Shown piece by piece: positions 8,697-18,428 of a stretch of 53,240 nt of DNA; position 1 is the first letter of the stretch; each line of letters begins with the position of its first letter. A model generated the notes under the pieces. The model was not told the DNA's origin. It saw only the letters and a list, made by a program, of their open reading frames with translations, and did not search any database. Origin of the DNA: Halotalea alkalilenta DSM 17697 (GTDB lineage Bacteria; Pseudomonadota; Gammaproteobacteria; Pseudomonadales; Halomonadaceae); assembly GCF_000621205.1 (NCBI RefSeq), contig NZ_JHYY01000040.1, positions 1-53,240 on the forward strand, written 5' to 3'. The position numbers and the translations under genes are program-made.

Positions 8697-9352
8697 GATC
8701 TGGCCTCCTGATCGACGCGCCGCGCCTCGACCGCGGCGCGCAGCCGGGCGACCAAGGGCTTGAGGCGCTGGTGGTGCATGGTCATCGACGCCTTGTTGAC
8801 CACCAGCCGGGTGCTGATCTCGCTGATCAGCTCACGTGGCTCCATGCCGTTGGCACGCAGGGTATTGCCGGTGTCGACGATATCGACGATCTCGTCGGCG
8901 AGATTCATCAGCGGCGCGAGCTCCATCGCCCCATACAGTTTGATCACCTCGGCCTGGATGCCCTGGGAGGCATAGTAGCGCTTGGCGATGTTGACGAACT
9001 TGGTCGCCACCCGGCGCCGAGCGTGTTCGGGCGGCGTTCCGGCGACGCCGGCGGTCATCAGCCGGCAGCGCGAGATCTCGAGATCGAGCGGTTCGTAGAG
9101 CCCCTTGGCACCGTGCTCGAGCAGTACATCCTTGCCGGCGACGCCAAGGTCGGCGGCGCCGAGCTGGACGTAGGTCGGCACATCGGTGGCGCGAATCACG
9201 ATCAGTTTGACGCCGTCGACGCTGGTGTCGAACAGCAGCTTGCGGCTGCCGCCGAGGTCTTCCAGCGGCTCGATCCCCGCCTCCGCCAGCAGCGGCAGCG
9301 TCTCCTGGAGAATGCGCCCCTTGGAGAGCGCGATGATCAAAGGCTTGCTCAT
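8693..9352 (-). CDS. hisG: ATP phosphoribosyltransferase, short form
   Basis: HisG joins ATP and PRPP in the first step of histidine synthesis. The start [19 protein letters not shown] is the family N-terminus; the frame stays open upstream without homology. At 219 residues it is the short HisG form, lacking the C-terminal regulatory domain of the roughly 300-residue E. coli type. Short HisG works as a complex with HisZ, a histidyl-tRNA-synthetase paralogue, so hisZ is expected elsewhere. The PRPP-binding stretch [16 protein letters not shown] lies near residues 152-167. It lies 104 bases after murA. Confidence 0.96.
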   Translation of the reverse strand: MSKPLIIALSKGRILQETLPLLAEAGIEPLEDLGGSRKLLFDTSVDGVKLIVIRATDVPTYVQLGAADLGVAGKDVLLEHGAKGLYEPLDLEISRCRLMTAGVAGTPPEHARRRVATKFVNIAKRYYASQGIQAEVIKLYGAMELAPLMNLADEIVDIVDTGNTLRANGMEPRELISEISTRLVVNKASMTMHHQRLKPLVARLRAAVEARRVDQEARS

Positions 9353-9456
9353 GACTTCAAATGGTTCCGACTTGGCGAACAGTGACGGCAGGGAGAGAAC
9401 ACGCGCTGACCGGCCGGCGGTACCACCACCCGTGGCGATACCCGCACACCCGCGCC

Positions 9457-10734
<1,278 letters not shown>

Positions 10735-10989
10735 TCAGCGTGAAGTGACAGCGGTGTTTTGCGCCCACTGCTCGGGCGTGTAGGTGCGGATGCTCACCGC
10801 GTGAAGCTCGCCACTGGCGATCTCGTCACCGAGCGCGGCGTAGATCAGCTGCTGGCGCTTGACCGGGGAGAGCCCCTCGAAACGCTGGCTGACCGCGGTC
10901 ACCTGGAAGTTGCAGCCTTCGCCCTGGATGTGGAACTCGCAGTCGTCGATCCGGGATTCGAGCCGTGCCTTCACCTCTTGAGGTTGCAT
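10735..10989 (-). CDS. ibaG: BolA-family protein IbaG
   Basis: IbaG is an 84-residue BolA-like protein that partners with monothiol glutaredoxins in iron-sulfur handling and acid response. The start MQPQEVKARLESRI is chosen because AGGAGTGATATCGACC lies upstream and it gives the family length; the frame extends 38 codons upstream without homology. The BolA core includes the cysteine of CEFHIQGEG and the conserved histidine of ASGELHAVSIRTYTPEQW. It sits between the mla operon and murA, as in E. coli. Confidence 0.92.
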   Translation of the reverse strand: MQPQEVKARLESRIDDCEFHIQGEGCNFQVTAVSQRFEGLSPVKRQQLIYAALGDEIASGELHAVSIRTYTPEQWAQNTAVTSR

Positions 10990-11061
10990 GGTCGATATCA
11001 CTCCTCTCATAACGCCTGGCACCAGCCGATGACGCCGGGCGGGTGCTGGAAAACGGGGGGC

Positions 11062-11089
11062 AGCCGGTTCACCCTGGAGCGAACCGGCT
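11062..11089. terminator. Hairpin between mlaB and ibaG
   Basis: AGCCGGTTC pairs with GAACCGGCT around a ten-base loop. On the minus strand it is followed by GCCCCCCGTTTT. It may end the mla transcript or reduce read-through into ibaG-murA. Confidence 0.45.
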
Positions 11090-11175
11090 ACCGAAGAATT
11101 CAAAGGGGCACCATATTAAACGGCGCAGGGCATCGACTGAAAGGGGCGGACCACGATTGGCAGGCCAAGCGTGGC

Positions 11176-11553
11176 TCAGGCGGAAGTGGAAAGACGCTCG
11201 GCGCTGGAGGCAAAGACCGGAGCGAGACCGGAAAACTCGACCAGATCGCGCATCCGCGCCGGCAGCTCGATCGCCTCGACCTCGAGACCGCTTTGCCGCG
11301 CGGTGCGCAGCCACTCCAATAGCACGCAAAGCACCGCGCTATTGGAGATCTCGACGCCATTGACGTCGAAGCGCACCTTGCCCTGCACTGTCTTTTTCTG
11401 CCCTGCCCTGTCCTGCCCGCGCTTGCCGAGCCAGGCGCGCCCGGCCTCGGCGAGCCGGGCGGCGCTGTCGAACCCGGGACGTCCCTGGACGACGAGCGTA
11501 TCGCCCTCGGCGCGCAGCGTGACGTCCTCGCTTTCGATCAAAAGCTCAGCCAT
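11176..11553 (-). CDS. mlaB: STAS-domain protein MlaB
   Basis: MlaB is the cytosolic STAS subunit that binds the MlaF ATPase and stabilises the MlaFEDB complex, which moves phospholipids between the inner and outer membranes. The 125-residue protein has a STAS core with the NSAVLCVLLEWLRTA helix after VNGVEIS (about residues 65-85), where MlaB proteins carry the conserved threonine/serine. The start MAELLIESED lies inside the mlaC end (8-base overlap), so the two are translationally coupled. It is the last gene of mlaFEDCB. Confidence 0.88.
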   Translation of the reverse strand: MAELLIESEDVTLRAEGDTLVVQGRPGFDSAARLAEAGRAWLGKRGQDRAGQKKTVQGKVRFDVNGVEISNSAVLCVLLEWLRTARQSGLEVEAIELPARMRDLVEFSGLAPVFASSAERLSTSA

Positions 11554-12202
11554 TCGCGCCGTCCGAGCCGTCCGAACTCTGGATCTCTTCCACCGCGGCA
11601 CTCGGGTCCCAGGCCTGGATGACCGCGTCGAAATCCCGATTGTGCTCGCGCATCGCCTGGTCGAACTGGTTGCGGAAAGTCAGCCCGAGATTGATGCCGT
11701 TGACGATCACGTTGATCACTTTCCAATCGCCGTTGCGCTCACGCATGGTGAAGGAGACCGGGTAGCGCTTGCCATCGGTACCGCGCACCTCGAGGCTGAC
11801 GTTGGCCTGGTCGTCGTAGCGCTGCGCCTGCTGTGCGCTGCTCACTTCGAGCTCTTCGTAGTCGAAGGTGAGCAGGCCGTGCGTGAGGGTGTCGAGCGTG
11901 GACTCCTGGAACGTCGACGCGAAGCGCTGGCGCTGCTCGGCCGAGGCCGCCTGATAGTAGCGCCCCATCACCATCGCGGCGATATAGGGAAAATCCGCGA
12001 TCGGCAGCAGCTGGCGTTCGAGCAGGGTGCGCAGCTCATTCGGATTCTGCTGGAACTCGGCGCTGCGTCCGTGGGTCTCCTGCTGCAGCTGATTGATGCT
12101 GCGAGTGACGATATCCGCCGGCTGCTCGGCGCGCGCGACGCTAGCGAAGGCGATTGCCATCCCCATCGTCAGCAGCGCGCAATATTTGACTATAGCTTTC
12201 AT
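11546..12202 (-). CDS. mlaC: Periplasmic phospholipid carrier MlaC
   Basis: MlaC is the soluble shuttle that carries phospholipid between the outer-membrane MlaA complex and the inner-membrane MlaFEDB complex. The 218-residue protein has a signal peptide (about residues 1-25, cleavage after ARA). The mature Ttg2D/MlaC domain contains FPYIAAMVMGRYY, the VSFTMRERNGDWKV strand pair and VNGINLGLTFRNQF. AGGAGCAATCG precedes the ATG. The C-terminus is a small repeat, SDGSDGANG, from a nine-base tandem repeat just before the stop. Confidence 0.95.
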   Translation of the reverse strand: MKAIVKYCALLTMGMAIAFASVARAEQPADIVTRSINQLQQETHGRSAEFQQNPNELRTLLERQLLPIADFPYIAAMVMGRYYQAASAEQRQRFASTFQESTLDTLTHGLLTFDYEELEVSSAQQAQRYDDQANVSLEVRGTDGKRYPVSFTMRERNGDWKVINVIVNGINLGLTFRNQFDQAMREHNRDFDAVIQAWDPSAAVEEIQSSDGSDGANG

Positions 12203-12280
12203 CGATTGCTCCTGATGCGGACGCCGCGGGCGCGGCGCCTGGGTGACCGCCGGCGCCATCCGCTGGCGCCGACGCCGGAC

Positions 12281-12754
12281 TCAGCTGCCGCTGCTGCCCA
12301 TGTTGGAAATGAACTGCTGAATCAGATTCTCGAGCACCAGCGCCTGCTGGGTGTCGCGGATGGTGTCGCCATCCTTGAGCGTCTCGGGATCGGCCCCGGT
12401 GGTGAGCCCGACGTATTGTTCGCCGAGCAGCCCCGAGGTGAGGATCGCCGCGGTGCTGTCGGTGCTGAGCTTGTCACGCAGCTCATCGCTGATCTCCATC
12501 GTGACGTGGCCGTCGAACCACTGGTCGTCGAGGGAGATGGCGGTGACCCGCCCCACCGTGACCCCGGCCATGGTGACCCGCGAATTGGCGCGCAGGCCAC
12601 CGATGTCACCGAAGTTGGCATGGAGCGTGAAGGTCTCGCCGCGCTGGCCCGGAGTGATGCCGCTCACCTGCAGACCGAGATAGATCAGCCCGAGGAAGCC
12701 TGCGAGAACGAACAGGCCTACGCCACACTCCATCAATCTGGTGCGCTGCTTCAT
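12281..12754 (-). CDS. mlaD: MCE-domain lipid transporter subunit MlaD
   Basis: MlaD forms the hexameric MCE ring on the periplasmic face of the inner membrane. One N-terminal helix (about residues 9-28) anchors it. The MCE domain covers about residues 38-115, with GLRANSRVTMAGVTVGRV and the GLLGEQYVGLT loop, and a C-terminal helix follows that helps form the central pore. The ATG overlaps the mlaE stop by one base (TGATG); a TTG one codon upstream is the less likely start. Confidence 0.95.
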   Translation of the reverse strand: MKQRTRLMECGVGLFVLAGFLGLIYLGLQVSGITPGQRGETFTLHANFGDIGGLRANSRVTMAGVTVGRVTAISLDDQWFDGHVTMEISDELRDKLSTDSTAAILTSGLLGEQYVGLTTGADPETLKDGDTIRDTQQALVLENLIQQFISNMGSSGS

Positions 12755-13533
12755 CAACTGTCTCCAAACATCAGCGCGGTGAGCACGAAGTCGAGCCCGA
12801 GCACCGCGAGTGAACCATAGACGACCGTGCGCGTGGTGGCACGGGAGATACCTTCGGAGGTGGGCACCAGATCATAACCCTGGAATACCGCGATCCAGGT
12901 CACCACCAGGCCGAACACCACGCTCTTGACCACGCCGTTGAGTACGTCGTGGACGAAATCGACATTCGCCTGCATGTTGCCCCAATAGGAGCCCGGATAG
13001 ACGCCCAGCCACTCGACGCCCACCAGGTAGCCGCCGTAGATCCCGACCACCGCGAAGATCACCGCCAGCAGCGGCATGGAGACCAGCCCGGCCCAGAGCC
13101 TGGGCGCTATCACCCGGCGCAGCGGATCGACCCCGATCATCTCCATGCTGGTGAGCTGTTCGGTCGCCTTCATCAGGCCGATCTCGGCAGTCAGTGCGGA
13201 GCCGGCGCGCCCGGCGAACAGCAGCGCAGCGACCACCGGGGCGAGCTCGCGCAGGAGCGAAAGCGCCACCATCTGGCCGAGCGCGGCGTCGGCGCCGAAA
13301 TCGACCAGGATCATGTAGCCCTGCAGCGCGATGACCATGCCGATGAACAGCGCCGAGACCAGAATGATCGGCAGCGACAGCACACCGACGAAGTGCATCT
13401 GGCGCAGCCACAGGCGAAACCCCTCGATACTGGGCATGCCGAACAGCGAGCGTACCAGCAGGATCGCCGAGCGGCCGAGGCCGCCGACCACATCGAGCGT
13501 GCTACGGCCGAGCCCGGCCAACCAATCGATCAT
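12754..13533 (-). CDS. mlaE: ABC permease MlaE
   Basis: MlaE is the inner-membrane permease of the Mla phospholipid transporter. The 259-residue protein has five or six membrane helices and the family motif around [25 protein letters not shown] (split over residues 92-116), followed by the [17 protein letters not shown] coupling loop that contacts MlaF. Its ATG overlaps the mlaF stop (ATGA). Confidence 0.96.
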   Translation of the reverse strand: MIDWLAGLGRSTLDVVGGLGRSAILLVRSLFGMPSIEGFRLWLRQMHFVGVLSLPIILVSALFIGMVIALQGYMILVDFGADAALGQMVALSLLRELAPVVAALLFAGRAGSALTAEIGLMKATEQLTSMEMIGVDPLRRVIAPRLWAGLVSMPLLAVIFAVVGIYGGYLVGVEWLGVYPGSYWGNMQANVDFVHDVLNGVVKSVVFGLVVTWIAVFQGYDLVPTSEGISRATTRTVVYGSLAVLGLDFVLTALMFGDS

Positions 13534-14342
13534 TCCGGCCTCCCCGCACCAAGCAGCTCGTCGGCGAAGGGTGCCGCCGGATAGTGGAACGGTACCGGTC
13601 CATCCGGTTCGCCGTGGATGAACTGGCTGACCTTCGGGTCGGCCTCGGTATCCAGCTGGTCAGGCGTGCCGTGGGCCATCACCCTGCCATCGGCGATCAG
13701 GTAGACGTAGTCCGCGATCGACAGGGTCTCCTGGATATCGTGGGAAACGATCACCGAGGTCATCGCGAAAGCGCGGTTCAGGTCTTTGATCAGCTTGACC
13801 AGCACGCCCTTGGAAATCGGGTCCTGGCCGACGAACGGCTCGTCGTACATGATCAGTTCCGGATCGAGCGCGATCGCGCGGGCGAGCGCTACGCGACGCG
13901 TCATGCCGCCGGAGAGCTCGGACGGCATCAATTCGCGGGCACCGCGCAGCCCTACCGCCTCGAGCTTGATCAATACCTGGTCGCGAATCATCGACTCGGG
14001 CAGATCGGTGTGCACCCGCAGCGGGAAAGCCACGTTCTCGAACACCGACAGGTCGGAGAACAGCGCGCCGCTCTGGAACAGCATCCCCATCCGCCGGCGC
14101 AGCGCGAACAGCGCCCGGCGGGAGAGCTGGTGGACGTCCTGCCCGGCGATGCTCACCCGGCCCGCGTCGGGCACCAGCTGGCCACCGATGAGCTTCAGCA
14201 AGGTGGTCTTGCCGGTGCCGCTCGGCCCCATGATCGCGGTCACCTTGCCCGCCGGCACCTGCAGGTCGACGCCGCGAAAGATCTCGCGATCGCCACGGGA
14301 GAAACTCAGACTGGCGACTTCAATTAGATTCGAGCGGATCAT
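13530..14342 (-). CDS. mlaF: ABC ATPase MlaF
   Basis: MlaF powers the Mla system. The 270-residue protein has Walker [10 protein letters not shown], the Q-loop [10 protein letters not shown], signature [14 protein letters not shown], Walker [10 protein letters not shown] followed by VGQDPIS, and the H-loop IVSHD. The C-terminal extension after about residue 240 resembles the MlaF tail that wraps the partner subunit. The start MIRSNLIEV follows GGGAGTGGC; the frame stays open further upstream without homology. It is the first gene of mlaFEDCB and is divergent from kdsD. Confidence 0.96.
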   Translation of the reverse strand: MIRSNLIEVASLSFSRGDREIFRGVDLQVPAGKVTAIMGPSGTGKTTLLKLIGGQLVPDAGRVSIAGQDVHQLSRRALFALRRRMGMLFQSGALFSDLSVFENVAFPLRVHTDLPESMIRDQVLIKLEAVGLRGARELMPSELSGGMTRRVALARAIALDPELIMYDEPFVGQDPISKGVLVKLIKDLNRAFAMTSVIVSHDIQETLSIADYVYLIADGRVMAHGTPDQLDTEADPKVSQFIHGEPDGPVPFHYPAAPFADELLGAGRPE

Positions 14343-14400
14343 GCCACTCCCATCGTTGCAAATTGACCGAAGCGCCGACCGGCAGCTTCGAACGCAGCGG

Positions 14401-14429
14401 AGTATCATCGAAGACGGCGACGGGGGAAA
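14401..14429 (-). promoter_or_regulatory. Possible promoter of mlaFEDCB
   Basis: On the minus strand TTTCCC and GATACT are 17 bases apart, about 60 bases before the mlaF start. The match is moderate. No convincing promoter for the divergent kdsD was found in the 252-base gap. Confidence 0.35.
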
Positions 14430-14594
14430 GCACCCCATCGCCTCTACGATGCGGCCGCCAAATTATCGAACATTGTATCCTAACATCAAGTTCGGTGTAC
14501 TCCTCGCACCGATCGCGATACTCAAAGCCGCCACTGGCGCCCACCGCGCGCGGCGCGCTTGATGCCAGCGTGCACTCAGGCCAGAATCCGCACC

Positions 14595-15575
14595 ATGATC
14601 AAAGACTTGGATTTCGACTTCAGGGCCAGCGCCCGGCGTACCCTGACCCTCGAGCGCGATGCCATCGAGGCGCTGGTACCGCGCCTCGACGCTGGCTTCG
14701 ACCACGCCTGCCGGCTGGTGCTCGCCTGCCAGGGCCGGGTGGTGGTGACCGGCATGGGCAAGTCAGGGCATATCGCCCGCAAGCTCGCGGCGACCCTGGC
14801 GAGCACCGGCACCCCGGCGTTCTTCCTCCACCCGGGCGAAGCCAGCCACGGCGATCTCGGCATGCTTACCGAGCGGGACGTGGTGATCGCCCTCTCCCAC
14901 TCGGGCGAGACCCGCGAAGTCACCGAGCTGCTGCCGCTGTTCAAGCGCAAGGGCGTGGCGGTGATCGCGCTCTCGGGTCGACGCGCCTCGACTCTCGGCC
15001 GCCACGCCGACGCCTTTCTCGATGGCGGTGTGGAAAAGGAAGCCTGCCCGCTCAACCTCGCGCCGACCTCTTCGACCACCGCCGCCCTCGCCCTTGGCGA
15101 TGCGCTGGCGATCGCGCTGCTCGAGGCCCGCGGCTTCGGCATCGAGGACTTCGCCCTCTCCCACCCGGGCGGCAGCCTCGGCCGCCAGCTGCTGCTCACC
15201 GTCGCCGACGTCATGCACGAAGGCGAGGAGATCCCTTGTGTCTCACCGGGTGATTCGGTACGCGACACGCTGTTCGAGATCACCGAGAAGGGGCTCGGCT
15301 TCGCCTGCGTGGTCGACGCCGAACGGCATCTGCTCGGCATCTACACCGACGGTGACCTGCGCCGGACCCTCGATCGCCGGATCGATCTCGACAGCGTGCC
15401 GATCGAGCAGGTGATGACCTCGACCCCGCTCAGCGTCACCCCATCGATGCTCGCCGCCGAGGCGCTCAGGATCATGGAAAAGCGCAGCATCACCGCACTC
15501 GCGGTGCTCGACCCCGAACGTCGCCTGGTCGGCGCACTGAAGGTCCAGGACCTGCTCAACCGGGGCGTGGTCTAG
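14595..15575 (+). CDS. kdsD: D-arabinose 5-phosphate isomerase KdsD
   Basis: KdsD converts ribulose 5-phosphate to arabinose 5-phosphate, the first step toward Kdo for LPS. The 326-residue protein has a SIS sugar-isomerase domain in residues 35-180, with GMGKSGHIARK, the HPGEASHGDLGM block and KEACPLNLAPTSSTT. Two CBS domains follow at about residues 205-325. The ATG giving MIKDLDFDF was chosen to match family length; an ATG 33 bases upstream is possible, and neither has a clear Shine-Dalgarno. It leads the kdsD-kdsC-lptCAB cluster. Confidence 0.95.
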   Translation: MIKDLDFDFRASARRTLTLERDAIEALVPRLDAGFDHACRLVLACQGRVVVTGMGKSGHIARKLAATLASTGTPAFFLHPGEASHGDLGMLTERDVVIALSHSGETREVTELLPLFKRKGVAVIALSGRRASTLGRHADAFLDGGVEKEACPLNLAPTSSTTAALALGDALAIALLEARGFGIEDFALSHPGGSLGRQLLLTVADVMHEGEEIPCVSPGDSVRDTLFEITEKGLGFACVVDAERHLLGIYTDGDLRRTLDRRIDLDSVPIEQVMTSTPLSVTPSMLAAEALRIMEKRSITALAVLDPERRLVGALKVQDLLNRGVV

Positions 15576-15621
15576 GGCGACACGCCCGAACGCCCCTCCT
15601 TCGCAAAGGAACTCCACCGCG

Positions 15622-16176
15622 ATGACTCTACCTTCTCCCTCCCTCGGTGAACGCGCGTCCAGGGTGCGGCTGCTCGCGCTCGACGTCGACGGCGTGCTCA
15701 CCGACGGTGCGGTGCACTACCACTCCGACGGCGGCGAAACCAAGGTCTTCGACACCCAGGATGGCCTCGGCCTGAGGCTGGCGCTGGAGCACGGCATCGA
15801 CGTCGCCTTGATCACCGGACGCGACTCGCCGATGGTCGCAAGACGCGCCGGCGAGCTGGGTATCGCCCATCTGCTCCAGGGACGCAACGACAAGCACCGA
15901 GCGCTCACCGAACTGGCCTCGCGGCTCGGCATCGCCCTCGACCAATGCGCCTACTGCGGCGACGATCTTCCAGACCTCGGCGCGATCCAGGCCGCGGGGC
16001 TCGGCCTCAGCGTGGCCAACGCCCCGGAATACGTGCGCGTCCACGCCGACTACGTCACCGAGCGACGCGGCGGCCAGGGCGCGGTACGCGAGCTGTGCGA
16101 ACTGCTGCTGGAAGCGCGCGGGGCATGGGCCGGGATAGTCGCCGGCTACCTACTGCCGCGCCAGGCCACGCCATGA
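15622..16176 (+). CDS. kdsC: Kdo 8-phosphate phosphatase KdsC
   Basis: KdsC is a HAD-family phosphatase that releases Kdo from Kdo 8-phosphate. The 184-residue protein shows HAD motif I DVDGVLTDG with its two aspartates, motif II LITGRDSP, the conserved lysine of GRNDKHRAL, and the acidic motif YCGDDLPDL. It follows kdsD by 46 bases with AAAGGA upstream of the ATG. Confidence 0.96.
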   Translation: MTLPSPSLGERASRVRLLALDVDGVLTDGAVHYHSDGGETKVFDTQDGLGLRLALEHGIDVALITGRDSPMVARRAGELGIAHLLQGRNDKHRALTELASRLGIALDQCAYCGDDLPDLGAIQAAGLGLSVANAPEYVRVHADYVTERRGGQGAVRELCELLLEARGAWAGIVAGYLLPRQATP

Positions 16177-16297
16177 CGTATACTGCGGCCCTGTGGCGGA
16201 ACTCCCGCTCGATCCTGGGTTCTCAAGCCGCAGCGGCGAACGCCGCGCGCACTGGGACCGCACCGATTTGATCACACGCCCTAGGACACGACTCGGC

Positions 16298-16870
16298 ATG
16301 GCATGGTTGAAACGCAACGCGAACCGCTTGTGGCTGGTACTGATCCTGCTCGCGGTCGGCGGGGTGCTCGCGCTGATCGACCAGCGTGGCGAGCTGCTCT
16401 CGCCCGGCCCGCTGCCCGACAGCAGCGAGGGCGAGCCGGACTACTATCTCGAGCAGGTCGTCTATACGCGTTTCGACCAGCAGGGCCGCCCGTACCAGAC
16501 CCTCGAATCGCCAAGGGTGACCCATATCAGCGACAGCGACGTCAGCTTCACCGACACGCCGGTGATCGGGCTGATCGACGAAAACGAGCGTCATTGGCGA
16601 ATCACCGGCGACCGCGGCCGAGTCGGCCCCGGCGGCGATCGGATCACGCTGTCGGGCAACGCGCGCGCCGTGCAGCCCGATGACCTCTGGCGACTCGAGA
16701 CCGATACGCTCGAATACGACCGCGACAGCGCACGGGTGTGGAGCGACAGCGAATCGCGCTTCTTCCAGGGCGAGCAGCGAACCCGTGGCGATCGTTTCCA
16801 GGCATGGATCAACGAGGATCGCATGCTGCTCGAAGGCAACGTCAGCGGTACGCTGCTGCCCGAGCGCTGA
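16298..16870 (+). CDS. lptC: LPS transport protein LptC
   Basis: LptC is the bitopic inner-membrane subunit that takes LPS from LptB2FG and passes it to LptA. The protein has an N-terminal transmembrane helix (about residues 10-28) and a periplasmic beta-jellyroll. The ATG giving MAWLKRNANRLW is preferred because it puts the helix at the N-terminus, as in the family; an in-frame GTG 35 codons earlier is possible. At 190 residues it matches E. coli LptC. A 77-base gap separates it from lptA. Confidence 0.92.
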   Translation: MAWLKRNANRLWLVLILLAVGGVLALIDQRGELLSPGPLPDSSEGEPDYYLEQVVYTRFDQQGRPYQTLESPRVTHISDSDVSFTDTPVIGLIDENERHWRITGDRGRVGPGGDRITLSGNARAVQPDDLWRLETDTLEYDRDSARVWSDSESRFFQGEQRTRGDRFQAWINEDRMLLEGNVSGTLLPER

Positions 16871-16947
16871 GCCGCGCCGTCGATCGAATACCCACGGCGG
16901 TCGACCGCCGACCAGCACATCACTAGCGAACAGCAAGGAACCCGGTC

Positions 16948-17493
16948 ATGACCCCACGACGGCTCATCCCTACTCTCCCCGCCGCCACCGCGCTGCTCGC
17001 CATGCTGCTCGCCGGCCCCGTGCTGGCGCTGGAGAGCGACGCCCAGCAGCCGATCCACATCTCCGCGGACCAGCTGACGATCGACGATCAGGCCGGCACC
17101 GCGGTCTATACCGGCACCGTGCACGTCGAACAGGGCAGCCTCAAGCTCGATGCGCAGCGCGTCGAACTCCAGCGCGGCGCCAACGGCGGCCTGTCGACCA
17201 TGCGCGCGACCGGCACCAGCGGCCAACGCGCCTATATCGAACAGCAGCCGAGTCCTCAGGAATCGTTGGTTCGCGGCTGGGGCGACACGCTGATCTACCA
17301 CGCCGGCGAGCGGCGGGTGGAGATGCTGGGCAACGCCGAGCTGCACCGCGGCGGCGACACCTTCACCGGTGCCTACGTCGAGTACTTCCTCGATTCGCGG
17401 CAGGTCAATGCCCGTGGCGGCCAGCAGTCCCAGGGAAGCGAAGCCGGCGGCCGGGTCAACATGACGCTTACCCCCGAAGGCGGCAGCAACTGA
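16948..17493 (+). CDS. lptA: Periplasmic LPS bridge protein LptA
   Basis: LptA polymerises into the beta-jellyroll bridge that carries LPS across the periplasm. The 181-residue protein has a signal peptide (about residues 1-28, ending VLALE) and the OstA domain at about residues 35-150, including [20 protein letters not shown], the typical LptA opening. AAGGAACC precedes the ATG. Confidence 0.95.
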   Translation: MTPRRLIPTLPAATALLAMLLAGPVLALESDAQQPIHISADQLTIDDQAGTAVYTGTVHVEQGSLKLDAQRVELQRGANGGLSTMRATGTSGQRAYIEQQPSPQESLVRGWGDTLIYHAGERRVEMLGNAELHRGGDTFTGAYVEYFLDSRQVNARGGQQSQGSEAGGRVNMTLTPEGGSN

Positions 17494-17545
17494 CCCGATC
17501 CACGCACCTCACCAGCCGAATCCCCAAGGATCAGCGGAGCGATCT

Positions 17546-18271
17546 ATGAAAACGCTGCACGCCGCCCACCTGGCCAAGAGCTTCAAGAAGCGCCGGGTGG
17601 TCCAAGACATCAGCCTGTCGATCAGCCAGGGCGAGATCGTCGGCCTGCTCGGCCCGAATGGCGCTGGCAAGACCACATCGTTTTACATGATCGTAGGCCT
17701 GATCCAGGCCGACGCCGGCCGGGTCAGCATCGACGATCTCGATCTCAGCCAGAAGCCGATGCACGTACGCGCGCGCGCTGGCATCGGCTACCTGCCCCAG
17801 GAAGCCTCGATATTTCGCAAGCTGAGCGTGGCCGACAACATCCTCGCGATCCTCGAGACCCGCAAGGACCTCGACCACAAGGGCCGCAATGCCCGCCTCG
17901 ACCAGCTGCTCGAAGAGTTCAGCATCAGCCACATCCGCGACAACCAGGGCATGAGCCTCTCCGGCGGCGAACGCAGGCGCGTCGAGATAGCCCGCGCCCT
18001 GGCCACCGAGCCTGCGTTCATCCTGCTGGACGAGCCATTCGCCGGGGTCGACCCGATCTCGGTCAACGAGATCAAGGGCATCGTGCGCCAGCTGCGCAGT
18101 CGCAACATCGGCGTGCTGATCACCGACCACAACGTGCGTGAGACGCTCGACATCTGCGACAACGCCTATATCGTCGGCGACGGCAAGATCATCGCCGAAG
18201 GCGATGCCAGCGCGATCCTCGCCAATCAGCATGTGCGCGACGTCTATCTCGGCCAGGACTTCCGCCTTTGA
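17546..18271 (+). CDS. lptB: LPS export ATPase LptB
   Basis: LptB drives LPS extraction by LptB2FG. The 241-residue protein has Walker A GPNGAGKT (residues 36-43), Q-loop [12 protein letters not shown], signature [15 protein letters not shown], Walker [14 protein letters not shown] and H-loop [16 protein letters not shown] lies before the ATG. It is the last gene of the kds-lpt cluster before rpoN; lptF and lptG are not in the window. Confidence 0.98.
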   Translation: MKTLHAAHLAKSFKKRRVVQDISLSISQGEIVGLLGPNGAGKTTSFYMIVGLIQADAGRVSIDDLDLSQKPMHVRARAGIGYLPQEASIFRKLSVADNILAILETRKDLDHKGRNARLDQLLEEFSISHIRDNQGMSLSGGERRRVEIARALATEPAFILLDEPFAGVDPISVNEIKGIVRQLRSRNIGVLITDHNVRETLDICDNAYIVGDGKIIAEGDASAILANQHVRDVYLGQDFRL

Positions 18272-18319
18272 TGCTTCGAGGCAGGCACCCGCCGCCCCAA
18301 AGGCACGAAAAGCCCTGTC

Positions 18320-18346
18320 TTAGCAAGCTGGCATGAAACTTGCTAA
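18320..18346. repeat. Inverted repeat in the rpoN upstream region
   Basis: TTAGCAAG and CTTGCTAA form perfect 8-bp arms separated by 11 bases. The right arm overlaps the -12 element of the sigma-54-type site described next. It could be an operator or a small hairpin. Confidence 0.6.
18328..18344 (+). promoter_or_regulatory. Sigma-54-type -24/-12 site upstream of rpoN
   Basis: CTGGCATGAAACTTGCT matches the sigma-54 consensus (YTGGCACG-N4-TTGCW) closely. The invariant GG and GC are separated by exactly ten bases, and it points toward rpoN about 85 bases downstream. It suggests rpoN may be activated or repressed by its own product; this is inference. Confidence 0.6.
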
Positions 18347-18393
18347 CCACAACGATTTTAATTCTTGCACATCCTCGTCAGGCCGGTATAGCG

Positions 18394-18421
18394 TTAGGGC
18401 ATCCCATTGAGAATGCCCTGA
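18394..18421 (+). promoter_or_regulatory. Hairpin in the rpoN leader
   Basis: TTAGGGCAT can pair with ATGCCCTGA (one G-U pair) around a ten-base loop. It ends seven bases before the rpoN ATG, where no clear Shine-Dalgarno is visible. It may influence translation initiation. Confidence 0.35.
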
Positions 18422-18428
18422 CACCACG

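Noticed and set aside
7563-8711. Long plus-strand open frame opposite hisD
   Set aside because: Shadow of hisD; His/Asp-rich composition from complementary codons.
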